Counted from the first letter of the stretch, positions 1-5,860 are shown. The stretch is DNA of 6,543 bases from Paracoccaceae bacterium (GCA_009920815.1 RFZH01000132.1:1-6543), one strand, 5' to 3'. Numbers and translations are program-made. Notes: generated from the letters alone by a model not told the origin.

Positions 1-17
1 TACGACTTAAGTGCCAT
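1..17 (-). CDS. rplB: 50S ribosomal protein L2, N-terminal fragment (cut by window edge)
   Basis: Only the first five codons and two bases of the sixth are inside the window. They read Met-Ala-Leu-Lys-Ser followed by TA, compatible with Tyr, which matches the usual L2 N-terminus MALKSY. A Shine-Dalgarno-like GGAAG lies at 31-27, 9 nt before the ATG. L2 is the expected next gene after L23 in the S10 operon and is a primary 23S rRNA-binding protein near the peptidyl transferase centre. The odd point is the 401-bp gap from rplW, which contains a terminator. The identification rests on a very short match plus gene order; both agree, so I consider it likely. Confidence 0.82.
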
Positions 18-43
18 GCTTTCTGTCTTCCGTTTGTGTGTTC

Positions 44-61
44 GACAAAGAAAACTTTGTC
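44..61 (-). repeat. Perfect 7-bp hairpin just upstream of the rplB ribosome binding site
   Basis: GACAAAG (44-50) and CTTTGTC (55-61) are exact reverse complements around a 4-base loop, AAAA on the plus strand and UUUU in the minus-strand RNA. It ends 12 nt before the GGAAG ribosome binding site of rplB. It is symmetric, so the sequence does not tell which strand it serves. It is not followed by a clean U-run on the minus strand and so is unlikely to be a terminator. Confidence 0.6.
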
Positions 62-70
62 TTTGGTAAA

Positions 71-86
71 GCCCCCCGAAGGTGGC
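71..86 (-). repeat. Hairpin with UUCG tetraloop in rplB leader
   Basis: On the minus strand GCCACC (86-81) pairs with GGGGGC (76-71) around a TTCG loop, with one internal A/G mismatch. The loop is closed by C-G, the very stable C(UUCG)G tetraloop form. Only three T residues follow (70-68), too few for a typical intrinsic terminator, although a weak attenuator cannot be excluded. Confidence 0.5.
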
Positions 87-105
87 CAGTGAATAACATC
101 AAATA

Positions 106-125
106 CCCCCAGACGAATCTAGGGG
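106..125 (-). repeat. 8-bp hairpin with UUCG tetraloop in rplB leader
   Basis: On the minus strand CCCCTAGA (125-118) pairs with TCTGGGGG (113-106) around a TTCG loop. The fifth pair is U-G, a wobble allowed in the minus-strand RNA, whereas the plus strand would have a C/A mismatch there. This asymmetry suggests the RNA made toward rplB is the structured one. It falls just downstream of the candidate transcription start near 133. Confidence 0.55.
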
Positions 126-139
126 CACAAGATTGATGT

Positions 140-168
140 CGTATAGTTGGGATTGGCGGGGGTGTCCA
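140..168 (-). promoter_or_regulatory. Candidate sigma-70-type promoter for rplB
   Basis: On the minus strand TGGACA (168-163, five of six matches to TTGACA) is followed after exactly 17 bases by TATACG (145-140, four of six matches to TATAAT). Transcription would start near 133 and give a leader of about 115 nt before the rplB ATG. A promoter is expected here because rplW is followed by a terminator. The -10 match is only moderate and the -35 box sits inside a short palindrome (159-172), so this remains a candidate. Confidence 0.35.
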
Positions 169-172
169 CCCC
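159..172. repeat. Short GC-rich palindrome overlapping the candidate -35 box
   Basis: GGGGTG (159-164) and CACCCC (167-172) are exact reverse complements separated by two bases. As RNA it would fold with a 4-base loop and a 5-bp stem. It could equally be a protein-binding dyad. It overlaps the candidate -35 hexamer of the rplB promoter. No function can be assigned. Confidence 0.45.
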
Positions 173-220
173 TATCGCATGACGGAAAGTCAAATAAATA
201 TAGGCCACCACGTCGACCGC

Positions 221-261
221 GGGTGGCGCGAAACGCGCCGCCCATGGGGGCGGTCGGCGCG
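221..261. repeat. Nested GC-rich inverted repeats with alternative pairings
   Basis: The segment 234-243 can pair in three mutually exclusive ways. CGCGCC (234-239) pairs with GGCGCG (225-230) around an AAA loop, extended by GGG/CCC through a T/G wobble on the plus strand (221-243). CCGCCC (238-243) pairs with GGGCGG (248-253) around ATGG. CGCGCCG (234-240) pairs with CGGCGCG (255-261). It resembles an extragenic palindromic repeat unit more than coding sequence, but one copy in one window cannot show that it is repeated in the genome. Confidence 0.55.
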
Positions 262-263
262 TC

Positions 264-280
264 GCAAATCAAAGATTTGC
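264..280. repeat. Perfect 7-bp inverted repeat in rplW-rplB spacer
   Basis: GCAAATC (264-270) and GATTTGC (274-280) are exact reverse complements around AAA. It directly follows the GC-rich palindrome cluster, and the two could belong to one composite extragenic palindrome. No U-run follows on either strand, so it is not a standard terminator. Confidence 0.6.
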
Positions 281-355
281 TGGGTCTGCAAAATTCATTC
301 GAAACAGCATCCCTGCACTCAACGCAATAGAAGAGCTTACGGTAATCATATATAC

Positions 356-385
356 AAAAACCCCCGCACCTTCATGCGAGGGTTT
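356..385 (-). terminator. Intrinsic terminator after rplW
   Basis: On the minus strand AAACCCTCGCA (385-375) pairs over 11 bp with TGCGGGGGTTT (368-358) around a 6-base loop. The stem runs into TTTTT (360-356). One pair is a U-G wobble that works only in the minus-strand RNA, supporting this orientation. It begins 33 bases after the rplW stop codon. It should end the rpsJ-rplW part of the transcript, at least in part, before rplB. Confidence 0.85.
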
Positions 386-418
386 ATATCGATACACGAC
401 CGACAATGAACAGAAGTC

Positions 419-715
419 TTATAGACCTGTTGTCACGTCGATTGCGTTGCCGTCTTCCAACGTCACATAGGCTTTTTTCACGTCATTACGGCGACCGATT
501 TGGCCTTTGAACCGTTTGACTTTGCCTTTGGTGATCGTTGTGTTCACAGCTTTGACTTTTACACCAAACAAAGCTTCTACTGCTTCTTTGATTTGTGGTT
601 TTGTGCTGTCAATCGCCACTTGGAAAACAACTGCACCAGCTTCTGACGCCATTGTTGCTTTTTCGGTGATGATCGGCTTGCGGATCACGTCGTAATGTTC
701 TGGTTTCACGCTCAT
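419..715 (-). CDS. rplW: 50S ribosomal protein L23
   Basis: Protein of 98 residues, the usual bacterial L23 length. L23 binds 23S rRNA near the exit of the peptide tunnel and is the main docking site for trigger factor and the signal recognition particle. The N-terminal motif PIITEK is present, and Glu18 matches the glutamate known in E. coli to contact trigger factor. The basic loop around residues 63-82 (KGKVKRFKGQIGRRNDVKKA) fits the rRNA-binding extension. Its ATG overlaps the rplD TGA by 4 bases, and a strong GGAGG lies 10 nt upstream, inside rplD. It is followed by an intrinsic terminator rather than immediately by rplB, which is the unusual feature of this locus. Nothing in the protein looks altered. 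Confidence 0.97.
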   Translation of the reverse strand: MSVKPEHYDVIRKPIITEKATMASEAGAVVFQVAIDSTKPQIKEAVEALFGVKVKAVNTTITKGKVKRFKGQIGRRNDVKKAYVTLEDGNAIDVTTGL

Positions 716-1329
716 TTCAAACGGGCCTCCAGTGCTTCGACACCTGCTTTGGTGATGACCAATGTATCACGCTTCAGGATGTCATATACGTTTGCACCAA
801 CGGATGGCAAAATGTCCAAACCGTCAATGTTGCGAGCAGCTTGTGCGAATGTTTCGTTGACGGCAGCGCCATCAATGATCAATGCGCGCTTCCAACCCAG
901 GTCCTTGACCTGTTTTGCAAGAACAGCTGATTTACCGTTTGAAGTTGCCTCATCAATAACAACCAAAGCGCCTGCTTTTGCTTTTGCCGACAGAGCCAAT
1001 TTCAGACCCAATTGACGCACCTTTTTAGGCAGGTCAAACGCATGGCTGCGTGGTGTTGGGCCTTTGTAAATGCCACCTTTACGGAAAATCGGCGCCTTGC
1101 GGGACCCGTGACGTGCGCCACCGGTGCCTTTTTGGCGGTAGATTTTCTTGGTTGAGTAGCTCACTTCAGAACGACCCAATGTTGCATGTGTGCCAGCTTG
1201 CGCACGCGCACGCTGCCAACGAACAACACGGTGCAGAATGTCTGCGCGTGGTTCTAGACCAAAGATGTCGTCAACCAGCTCAACCGAGCCTGCTGTACCG
1301 CCATCAAGTTTAATCACGTCAAGTTTCAT
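712..1329 (-). CDS. rplD: 50S ribosomal protein L4
   Basis: Protein of 205 residues, normal for L4. L4 is an early assembly protein of the large subunit, and its long loop reaches into the peptide exit tunnel. That loop is recognisable at about residues 44-93, with the conserved core RQKGTGGARHGS at 65-76 followed by the KAPIFRKGG stretch. Mutations in this loop affect macrolide sensitivity in other bacteria; the segment here looks like wild type. The ATG overlaps the rplC TGA by 4 bases and is preceded by a purine-rich GGGGGTG, so coupled translation with L3 is likely. In E. coli L4 represses the S10 operon through its leader RNA; I did not find a recognisable equivalent upstream of rpsJ here. 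Confidence 0.97.
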   Translation of the reverse strand: MKLDVIKLDGGTAGSVELVDDIFGLEPRADILHRVVRWQRARAQAGTHATLGRSEVSYSTKKIYRQKGTGGARHGSRKAPIFRKGGIYKGPTPRSHAFDLPKKVRQLGLKLALSAKAKAGALVVIDEATSNGKSAVLAKQVKDLGWKRALIIDGAAVNETFAQAARNIDGLDILPSVGANVYDILKRDTLVITKAGVEALEARLK

Positions 1330-2045
1330 GCTTCACCCCCTTCAGCAGGTGCTTCTGCAACAGGTGCTTCGTTCGAACGCAAGGACGCAGGGAAAGGTAC
1401 GTTTTCAGGCAACGGTTTTTTAACCGCGTCCTTAACAGTCACCCAACCACCTTTGGAACCAGGAACGGCGCCTTTGATCATGATCAAGCCACGCTCAGCG
1501 TCTGTTTTAACGACTTGCAAGTTTTGTGTTGTGACACGAACGGCGCCCATGTGGCCTGCCATTTTCTTGCCTTTGAACACTTTGCTTGGGCCTTGACACT
1601 GACCTGTTGAACCGTGTGAACGGTGGCTGATGGAAACGCCGTGAGACGCACGCAAACCGCCAAAGTTATGGCGTTTCATCGCACCGGCAAAACCTTTACC
1701 GATAGATGTGCCAGACACGTCAACAAATTGACCTTCGACATAATGGTTTGCAGTGATTTCTGCACCAACGTCGATCATGTTTTCTGGTGCGACGCGGAAC
1801 TCAGCGACTTTGCGCTTTGGCTCTACCTTTGCAACCGCGAAGTGGCCACGCATCGCTTTGGATGTGTTTTTCGGCTTCGCATTGCCCGCACCCAACTGTA
1901 CCGCTGTATAACCGTGGTCATCAGAGTTACGTTGTGCAACAACTTGCAAATTTTCCATTTGAAGAACGGTTACAGGGATCTGTTTGCCGTCTTCCATGAA
2001 CAGTCGGGTCATGCCGACTTTTTTCGCGATGATACCTGAGCGCAT
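1326..2045 (-). CDS. rplC: 50S ribosomal protein L3
   Basis: Protein of 239 residues starting MRSGIIAKKVGMTRLF, the typical L3 N-terminus. L3 is a primary assembly protein of the large subunit whose central loop approaches the peptidyl transferase centre. The loop motif GSTGQCQGPSKVFKGKKMAG lies at about 145-164. Gln151 aligns with E. coli Gln150, the residue methylated by PrmB. I chose the ATG at 2045 over an upstream ATG at 2078 because it fits the family start, leaves a 1-bp gap after rpsJ rather than a 32-base overlap, and has GGGAG 6 nt upstream. The last 30 or so residues form a Pro/Ala/Glu-rich tail that E. coli L3 lacks. The end overlaps rplD by 4 bases. Confidence 0.96.
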   Translation of the reverse strand: MRSGIIAKKVGMTRLFMEDGKQIPVTVLQMENLQVVAQRNSDDHGYTAVQLGAGNAKPKNTSKAMRGHFAVAKVEPKRKVAEFRVAPENMIDVGAEITANHYVEGQFVDVSGTSIGKGFAGAMKRHNFGGLRASHGVSISHRSHGSTGQCQGPSKVFKGKKMAGHMGAVRVTTQNLQVVKTDAERGLIMIKGAVPGSKGGWVTVKDAVKKPLPENVPFPASLRSNEAPVAEAPAEGGEA

Positions 2046-2046
2046 T

Positions 2047-2361
2047 TTATGCTCCCAAAGCAATCTGGACGTCAACACCAGCCGCTAGATCAAGCTTCAT
2101 CAGCGCATCAACGGTTTGTGGAGTTGGGTCGATGATGTCCAAAAGACGCTTGTGCGTGCGAATTTCGAACTGATCACGGGATTTTTTGTTCACGTGTGGA
2201 CCACGAAGAACGGTATATTTTTCGATCTTGTTCGGCAGTGGGATTGGACCACGAACCGAAGCTCCGGTGCGCTTGGCGGTGTTTACGATCTCTTGTGTGC
2301 TGGCATCCAGAACACGATAATCGAACGCCTTAAGCCGGATACGAATGTTTTGGCTTTGCAT
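2047..2361 (-). CDS. rpsJ: 30S ribosomal protein S10 (NusE)
   Basis: Protein of 104 residues from the chosen start MQSQNIRIRLKAFD. S10 sits in the head of the small subunit and, as NusE, pairs with NusB in transcription antitermination. The family pattern RGPIPLP at 37-43 and the RDQFEIRTHKRLLDI segment at 62-76 are clear. An in-frame ATG two codons earlier (2367) would add Met-Thr. The ribosome binding site GAAGG lies 9 nt before the second ATG but only 3 nt before the first, and other S10 proteins start at MQ, so I prefer 2361. The stop codon is one base before rplC. It is the first gene of the S10 block and follows a 144-bp gap after tuf. Confidence 0.95.
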   Translation of the reverse strand: MQSQNIRIRLKAFDYRVLDASTQEIVNTAKRTGASVRGPIPLPNKIEKYTVLRGPHVNKKSRDQFEIRTHKRLLDIIDPTPQTVDALMKLDLAAGVDVQIALGA

Positions 2362-2505
2362 TGTCATGTGCCTTCATTTTAGGCGTGAGAGTTGAGAGGA
2401 AGACGCACGCTCACCGAGCACCTTCATCGAACCCAATTCGGGGAAAACCCCTATGAATAAGACAAGGTGCGCACTACGCGCACCTTGTAAGACTGTCAAG
2501 CGAAA
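2362..2505 (-). other. tuf-rpsJ spacer, the presumed start of the S10 block
   Basis: This 144-bp gap contains no credible gene. It starts with a perfect 11-bp inverted repeat (2462-2488), then a small GGGG-TTTT-CCCC hairpin on the minus strand (2451-2440), then a short GCTC-GAGC repeat (2409-2419) and the rpsJ ribosome binding site. A TTGACA hexamer lies at 2499-2494, directly after the tuf stop, but the hexamer 17 bases on (TAGTGC) is a poor -10. I see no convincing promoter and no recognisable copy of the E. coli S10 leader. Confidence 0.6.
2462..2488 (-). terminator. Terminator-like hairpin after tuf
   Basis: ACAAGGTGCGC (2462-2472) and GCGCACCTTGT (2478-2488) are perfect reverse complements around a 5-base loop. 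The base of the stem is 17 bases past the tuf stop codon. On the minus strand the stem is followed by CTTATTC, T-rich but interrupted, so termination would probably be partial. It may instead set the 3' end of a stable tuf mRNA by blocking exonucleases. Because EF-Tu is needed in large excess over ribosomal proteins, partial termination here would make sense, but that is inference. Confidence 0.6.
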
Positions 2506-3681
2506 TTACGCTAGGATTTTGGAAACGACGCCTGAACCGACTGTGCGGCCACCTTCGCGGATCGCGAAGCGTAGTTTTTCTTCCATCGCGATTGGTGCGA
2601 TCAATTCGACTTCGAATTTCAGGTTGTCGCCTGGCATAACCATTTCTGTGCCTTCTGGCAGGATCACGGTACCTGTCACGTCAGTTGTACGGAAGTAGAA
2701 CTGTGGACGGTAGTTCGCGAAGAATGGTGTGTGGCGGCCGCCTTCTTCTTTCGTCAGAATATATGCTTCTGCTTCGAATTTTGTGTGTGGCTTTACTGAA
2801 CCTGGCTTACATAGAACTTGGCCACGCTCAACGCCCTCACGGTCAACACCACGAAGCAACGCACCGATGTTGTCGCCCGCTTCACCGCGGTCCAACAATT
2901 TGCGGAACATTTCAACACCTGTACAGGTGGTTTTCGATGTGTTGCGGATACCAACGATCTCGATCTCGTCACCAACGTTGATAACGCCACGCTCGATACG
3001 ACCGGTCACAACTGTACCACGGCCAGAGATCGAGAACACGTCTTCGATTGGCATCAAGAATGGCTCGTCAACCAGACGTGGTGGCTGTGGGATATACGCA
3101 TCAACAGCTGCCATCAGTTCACGGATCTTGTTTTCACCGATCTCTGGGTCACGGCCTTCCATCGCTGCCAGCGCAGAGCCGGATACGATTGGAATATCGT
3201 CGCCTGGGAAGTCGTATGTGGACAGAAGTTCACGGATTTCCATTTCAACCAGTTCCAACAATTCTGGATCGTCAACTTGGTCAACTTTGTTCATGAATAC
3301 GACCATCGCAGGGATACCAACTTGGCGGCCCAACAGGATGTGCTCACGTGTTTGTGGCATGGGGCCGTCAGCTGCGTTCACAACCAAGATCGCGCCGTCC
3401 ATTTGTGCCGCACCGGTGATCATGTTTTTCACATAGTCAGCGTGGCCTGGGCAGTCAACGTGGGCATAATGGCGTGCTTCTGTTGAATACTCAACGTGTG
3501 CTGTCGAAATCGTGATACCACGTGCTTTTTCTTCTGGCGCGCCGTCGATTTGGTCATACGCACGGAATTCACCAAAGTATTTTGTGATCGCCGCTGTCAG
3601 CGTCGTTTTACCGTGGTCAACGTGACCGATTGTGCCGATGTTGCAGTGGGGTTTACTGCGGTCAAACTTTTCCTTTGCCAT
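2506..3681 (-). CDS. tuf: Translation elongation factor Tu
   Basis: Protein of 391 residues, standard for EF-Tu. It carries aminoacyl-tRNA to the ribosomal A site as a GTP complex. The GTPase motifs are all intact: P-loop GHVDHGKT at 19-26, switch I region RGITIST at 54-60, DCPGH at 76-80 with the catalytic His80, NKVD at 131-134 and the SGSAL motif at 167-171. The two beta-barrel domains follow, with GRGTVVTGRIERG at 220-232 in domain 2 and GGRHTPFF at 314-321 in domain 3. A strong ribosome binding site, AGGAGG, lies 5 nt before the ATG. It follows fusA by 55 bp, with a stable hairpin in between, and is followed by a terminator-like hairpin. Many proteobacteria carry a second, nearly identical tuf elsewhere; the window cannot tell. 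Confidence 0.98.
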   Translation of the reverse strand: MAKEKFDRSKPHCNIGTIGHVDHGKTTLTAAITKYFGEFRAYDQIDGAPEEKARGITISTAHVEYSTEARHYAHVDCPGHADYVKNMITGAAQMDGAILVVNAADGPMPQTREHILLGRQVGIPAMVVFMNKVDQVDDPELLELVEMEIRELLSTYDFPGDDIPIVSGSALAAMEGRDPEIGENKIRELMAAVDAYIPQPPRLVDEPFLMPIEDVFSISGRGTVVTGRIERGVINVGDEIEIVGIRNTSKTTCTGVEMFRKLLDRGEAGDNIGALLRGVDREGVERGQVLCKPGSVKPHTKFEAEAYILTKEEGGRHTPFFANYRPQFYFRTTDVTGTVILPEGTEMVMPGDNLKFEVELIAPIAMEEKLRFAIREGGRTVGSGVVSKILA

Positions 3682-3702
3682 GATGGCCTCCTATTAAGTT
3701 GG

Positions 3703-3729
3703 GACCGAGACAGGCATTCTGTCCCGGTC
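3703..3729 (-). repeat. Stable hairpin in the fusA-tuf spacer
   Basis: On the minus strand GACCGGGACAG (3729-3719) pairs over 11 bp with CTGTCTCGGTC (3713-3703) around a 5-base loop. One pair is a G-U wobble that would be an A/C mismatch on the plus strand, pointing to the fusA-tuf transcript as the folding molecule. No U-run follows (CCAAC), so it is not a typical intrinsic terminator. It lies 7 bases after the fusA stop and about 11 bases before the tuf ribosome binding site. It may be an RNA processing or stability element that lets tuf mRNA accumulate separately. Confidence 0.65.
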
Positions 3730-3736
3730 AATTCGA

Positions 3737-5860
3737 TTAGGCGAATTTCGCCTGAATTTCGTCAGAAATGTTCTGTGGTACGGGATCGTAATGCGAGAAC
3801 TGCATCGTGAACTGTGCGCGGCCAGAAGACATTGAGCGCAGTGTATTGATGTAGCCAAACATGTTCGCCAGCGGAACATTCGCGTTAATTGCGATTGCGT
3901 TACCACGTGTATCTTGGCCAGAAACTTGGCCGCGACGTGATGTCAAATCGCCGATGATGCCACCTGTGTAATCTTCAGGAGTCACAACCTCGACCTTCAT
4001 GATAGGCTCAAGAAGTTTCGCGCCCGCTTTTTTCATGCCTTCACGCATACACATACGTCCTGCAATTTCAAAAGCCAGAACAGAAGAGTCAACATCGTGG
4101 TATTTACCATCGATCAAGGCAACTTTGAAGTCGATCACAGGGAAGCCTGCCAACGGGCCGCTGTCCATAACCGATTTGATGCCTTTTTCCACACCTGGGA
4201 TGTATTCTTTTGGAACCGTACCACCAACGATTTTCGATTCAAAAGAATAGCCTTCGCCTGGTTGTGTCGGCTGGATCACCAATTTCACCTCAGCGAACTG
4301 ACCTGAACCACCAGATTGTTTCTTGTGGGTATAGGAATGTTCGATTTCATGAGAAATGGTTTCACGATACGCAACCTGAGGCGCACCAATGTTTGCTTCC
4401 ACCTTGAATTCGCGCTTCAGACGATCAACCAAGATGTCCAAATGCAATTCGCCCATGCCCTTCATGATGGTCTGACCAGATTCCAAGTCAGTTTCCACAC
4501 GGAAGGAAGGATCTTCTGCAGCCAAACGTGCAAGACCTTGAGACATTTTCTCTTGGTCGTTTTTGGTTTTTGGCTCAACAGCGATTTCGATCACTGGCTC
4601 TGGGAAGGTCATTGTTTCAAGAACAACAGGCTTGCTTGGATCACACAAAGTGTCACCAGTTGTTGTTTCTTTCAGACCCGCCAAAGCGATAATGTCACCT
4701 GCGAATGCTTCTTCGATTTCTTCACGGCTAATCGCGTGCATCATCATCATACGGCCAACGCGCTCGCGCTTGCCTTTTGTTGAGTTCGACAACTGGTCGC
4801 CTTTTTTCAAGACACCAGAGTAGATACGCGTAAAGGTCAAAGAACCAACGAAGGGGTCGTTCATGATTTTGAACGCAAGCGCTGCGAATGGCTGTTCGTC
4901 ATCAGCAGAGCGTGGGATGTTACGTTCTTCGTTTTCGTCACCGGGAGCAAAGCCCATATATGCTGGAACGTCCAATGGTGACGGCAAGAAGTCGATAACG
5001 GCGTTCAACAATGGCTGTACGCCTTTGTTTTTAAACGCAGAACCGGCCGCAACAGGAACGAATGACAATGACAATGTGCCTTTACGGATCAACGCACGAA
5101 GAGTTTTTTCGTCTGGCTCGTTGCCCTCAAGATACGCTTCCATCGCATCGTCGTCCATTTCGACAGCGATTTCGATCAGGTTCGCGCGCCATTCGTCGGC
5201 CAGATCTTGAAGGTCTTCACGAATTGGTTGACGAACCCAGCTTGCGCCTAGGTCTTCGCCCTTCCAAACCCATTCTTCCATCTTGATCAGGTCGATGATG
5301 CCCTCGAGCTTGTCTTCAGCGCCGATCGGCAACGCGATAGGCGCAGGAATTGCACCGGTACGGTCTTTGATCATTTTGACGCAGTTAAAGAAGTCCGCGC
5401 CGATCTTGTCCATTTTGTTGACAAAAACGATACGTGGAACTTTGTAACGGTCAGCTTGACGCCATACAGTTTCAGTCTGAGGCTCAACACCAGCGTTGGC
5501 GTCCAACAAACATACCGCACCGTCCAAAACAGCCAACGAACGTTCAACTTCGATTGTGAAGTCAACGTGGCCGGGGGTGTCAATAATGTTGAAACGGTAT
5601 TTGGTGTCAGAAGTACCCTCTTCTGTCGGGTCTTCCTGACGTTGCCAGAATGTTGTGGTCGCAGCAGAAGTGATCGTGATCCCACGCTCTTGCTCTTGCT
5701 CCATCCAGTCCATTGTGGCGGCGCCATCGTGAACTTCACCGATTTTGTGCGATTTACCTGTGTAGTACAGGATGCGTTCGGTTGTTGTTGTTTTGCCAGC
5801 ATCGATGTGTGCCATGATGCCAAAGTTGCGATAGCGGTTTAGTGGGTATGCGCGTGCCAT
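3737..5860 (-). CDS. fusA: Translation elongation factor G
   Basis: Protein of 707 residues, normal for bacterial EF-G, the GTPase that drives translocation and, with ribosome recycling factor, splits ribosomes. The G domain has the P-loop AHIDAGKT at 17-24, switch I ERGITITSA at 58-66, DTPGHVD at 94-100, NKMD at 148-151 and GSAFKNKG at 273-280. Domain II follows from about residue 320. Domain III includes the GMGELHLDIL motif at 468-477. Domain IV includes YHDVDSS at 587-593, where His588 matches the E. coli tip residue His583. Compared with E. coli there is about a 6-residue longer acidic segment before DTPGH (QEDPTEEGTSDTKYRF, 75-90), which I associate with Rhodobacterales. The gap after rpsG is 17 bp; the best ribosome binding site, AGGGA, is 11 nt from the ATG and is weaker than that of tuf. 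Confidence 0.98.
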   Translation of the reverse strand: MARAYPLNRYRNFGIMAHIDAGKTTTTERILYYTGKSHKIGEVHDGAATMDWMEQEQERGITITSAATTTFWQRQEDPTEEGTSDTKYRFNIIDTPGHVDFTIEVERSLAVLDGAVCLLDANAGVEPQTETVWRQADRYKVPRIVFVNKMDKIGADFFNCVKMIKDRTGAIPAPIALPIGAEDKLEGIIDLIKMEEWVWKGEDLGASWVRQPIREDLQDLADEWRANLIEIAVEMDDDAMEAYLEGNEPDEKTLRALIRKGTLSLSFVPVAAGSAFKNKGVQPLLNAVIDFLPSPLDVPAYMGFAPGDENEERNIPRSADDEQPFAALAFKIMNDPFVGSLTFTRIYSGVLKKGDQLSNSTKGKRERVGRMMMMHAISREEIEEAFAGDIIALAGLKETTTGDTLCDPSKPVVLETMTFPEPVIEIAVEPKTKNDQEKMSQGLARLAAEDPSFRVETDLESGQTIMKGMGELHLDILVDRLKREFKVEANIGAPQVAYRETISHEIEHSYTHKKQSGGSGQFAEVKLVIQPTQPGEGYSFESKIVGGTVPKEYIPGVEKGIKSVMDSGPLAGFPVIDFKVALIDGKYHDVDSSVLAFEIAGRMCMREGMKKAGAKLLEPIMKVEVVTPEDYTGGIIGDLTSRRGQVSGQDTRGNAIAINANVPLANMFGYINTLRSMSSGRAQFTMQFSHYDPVPQNISDEIQAKFA

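Larger units (their letters stand above)
18..133 (-). promoter_or_regulatory. Candidate structured 5' leader of rplB
   Basis: The stretch between the candidate promoter and the rplB ATG is non-coding and contains three separate small hairpins in the minus-strand RNA, at 125-106, 86-71 and 61-44, followed by the ribosome binding site at 31-27. The first two carry UUCG tetraloops. Leaders of ribosomal protein operons are often sites where a ribosomal protein represses its own synthesis, but I recognise no known leader family here. The leader boundary depends on the unproven start site near 133. Function is inference. Confidence 0.4.

Noticed and set aside
133..409. Two short plus-strand open frames in the rplW-rplB gap (133-330 and 179-409)
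   Set aside because: They run through the palindrome cluster, the second also through the terminator, have no recognisable domain, and overlap each other in different frames. The DNA is better explained by palindromes and regulatory sites.
2046..2078. Upstream start for rplC at 2078 (adds 11 residues)
   Set aside because: It would overlap rpsJ by 32 bases and add residues (MLTSRLLWEHK) not found in L3. The ATG at 2045 has a good ribosome binding site and the family N-terminus.
2376..2381. TAAAAT on the minus strand as a -10 box for rpsJ
   Set aside because: It is too close to the rpsJ start for a normal leader with a ribosome binding site, and no good -35 is found 16-18 bases upstream (TCTTCC).
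2729..3486. Two long plus-strand open frames (2729-3436, 235 codons; 2818-3486, 222 codons) antisense to tuf
   Set aside because: They lie wholly opposite the strongly conserved tuf gene. Their products have odd compositions (Ser/Thr/Pro-rich or His/Phe/Gln/Trp-rich) and match no family I know. Strong codon bias in tuf removes stops on the other strand, which explains them.
5371..5823. A 150-codon minus-strand frame inside fusA
   Set aside because: It is a shifted frame of fusA with a Ser/Thr/Lys-rich product. The fusA frame is intact and conserved over the whole region.
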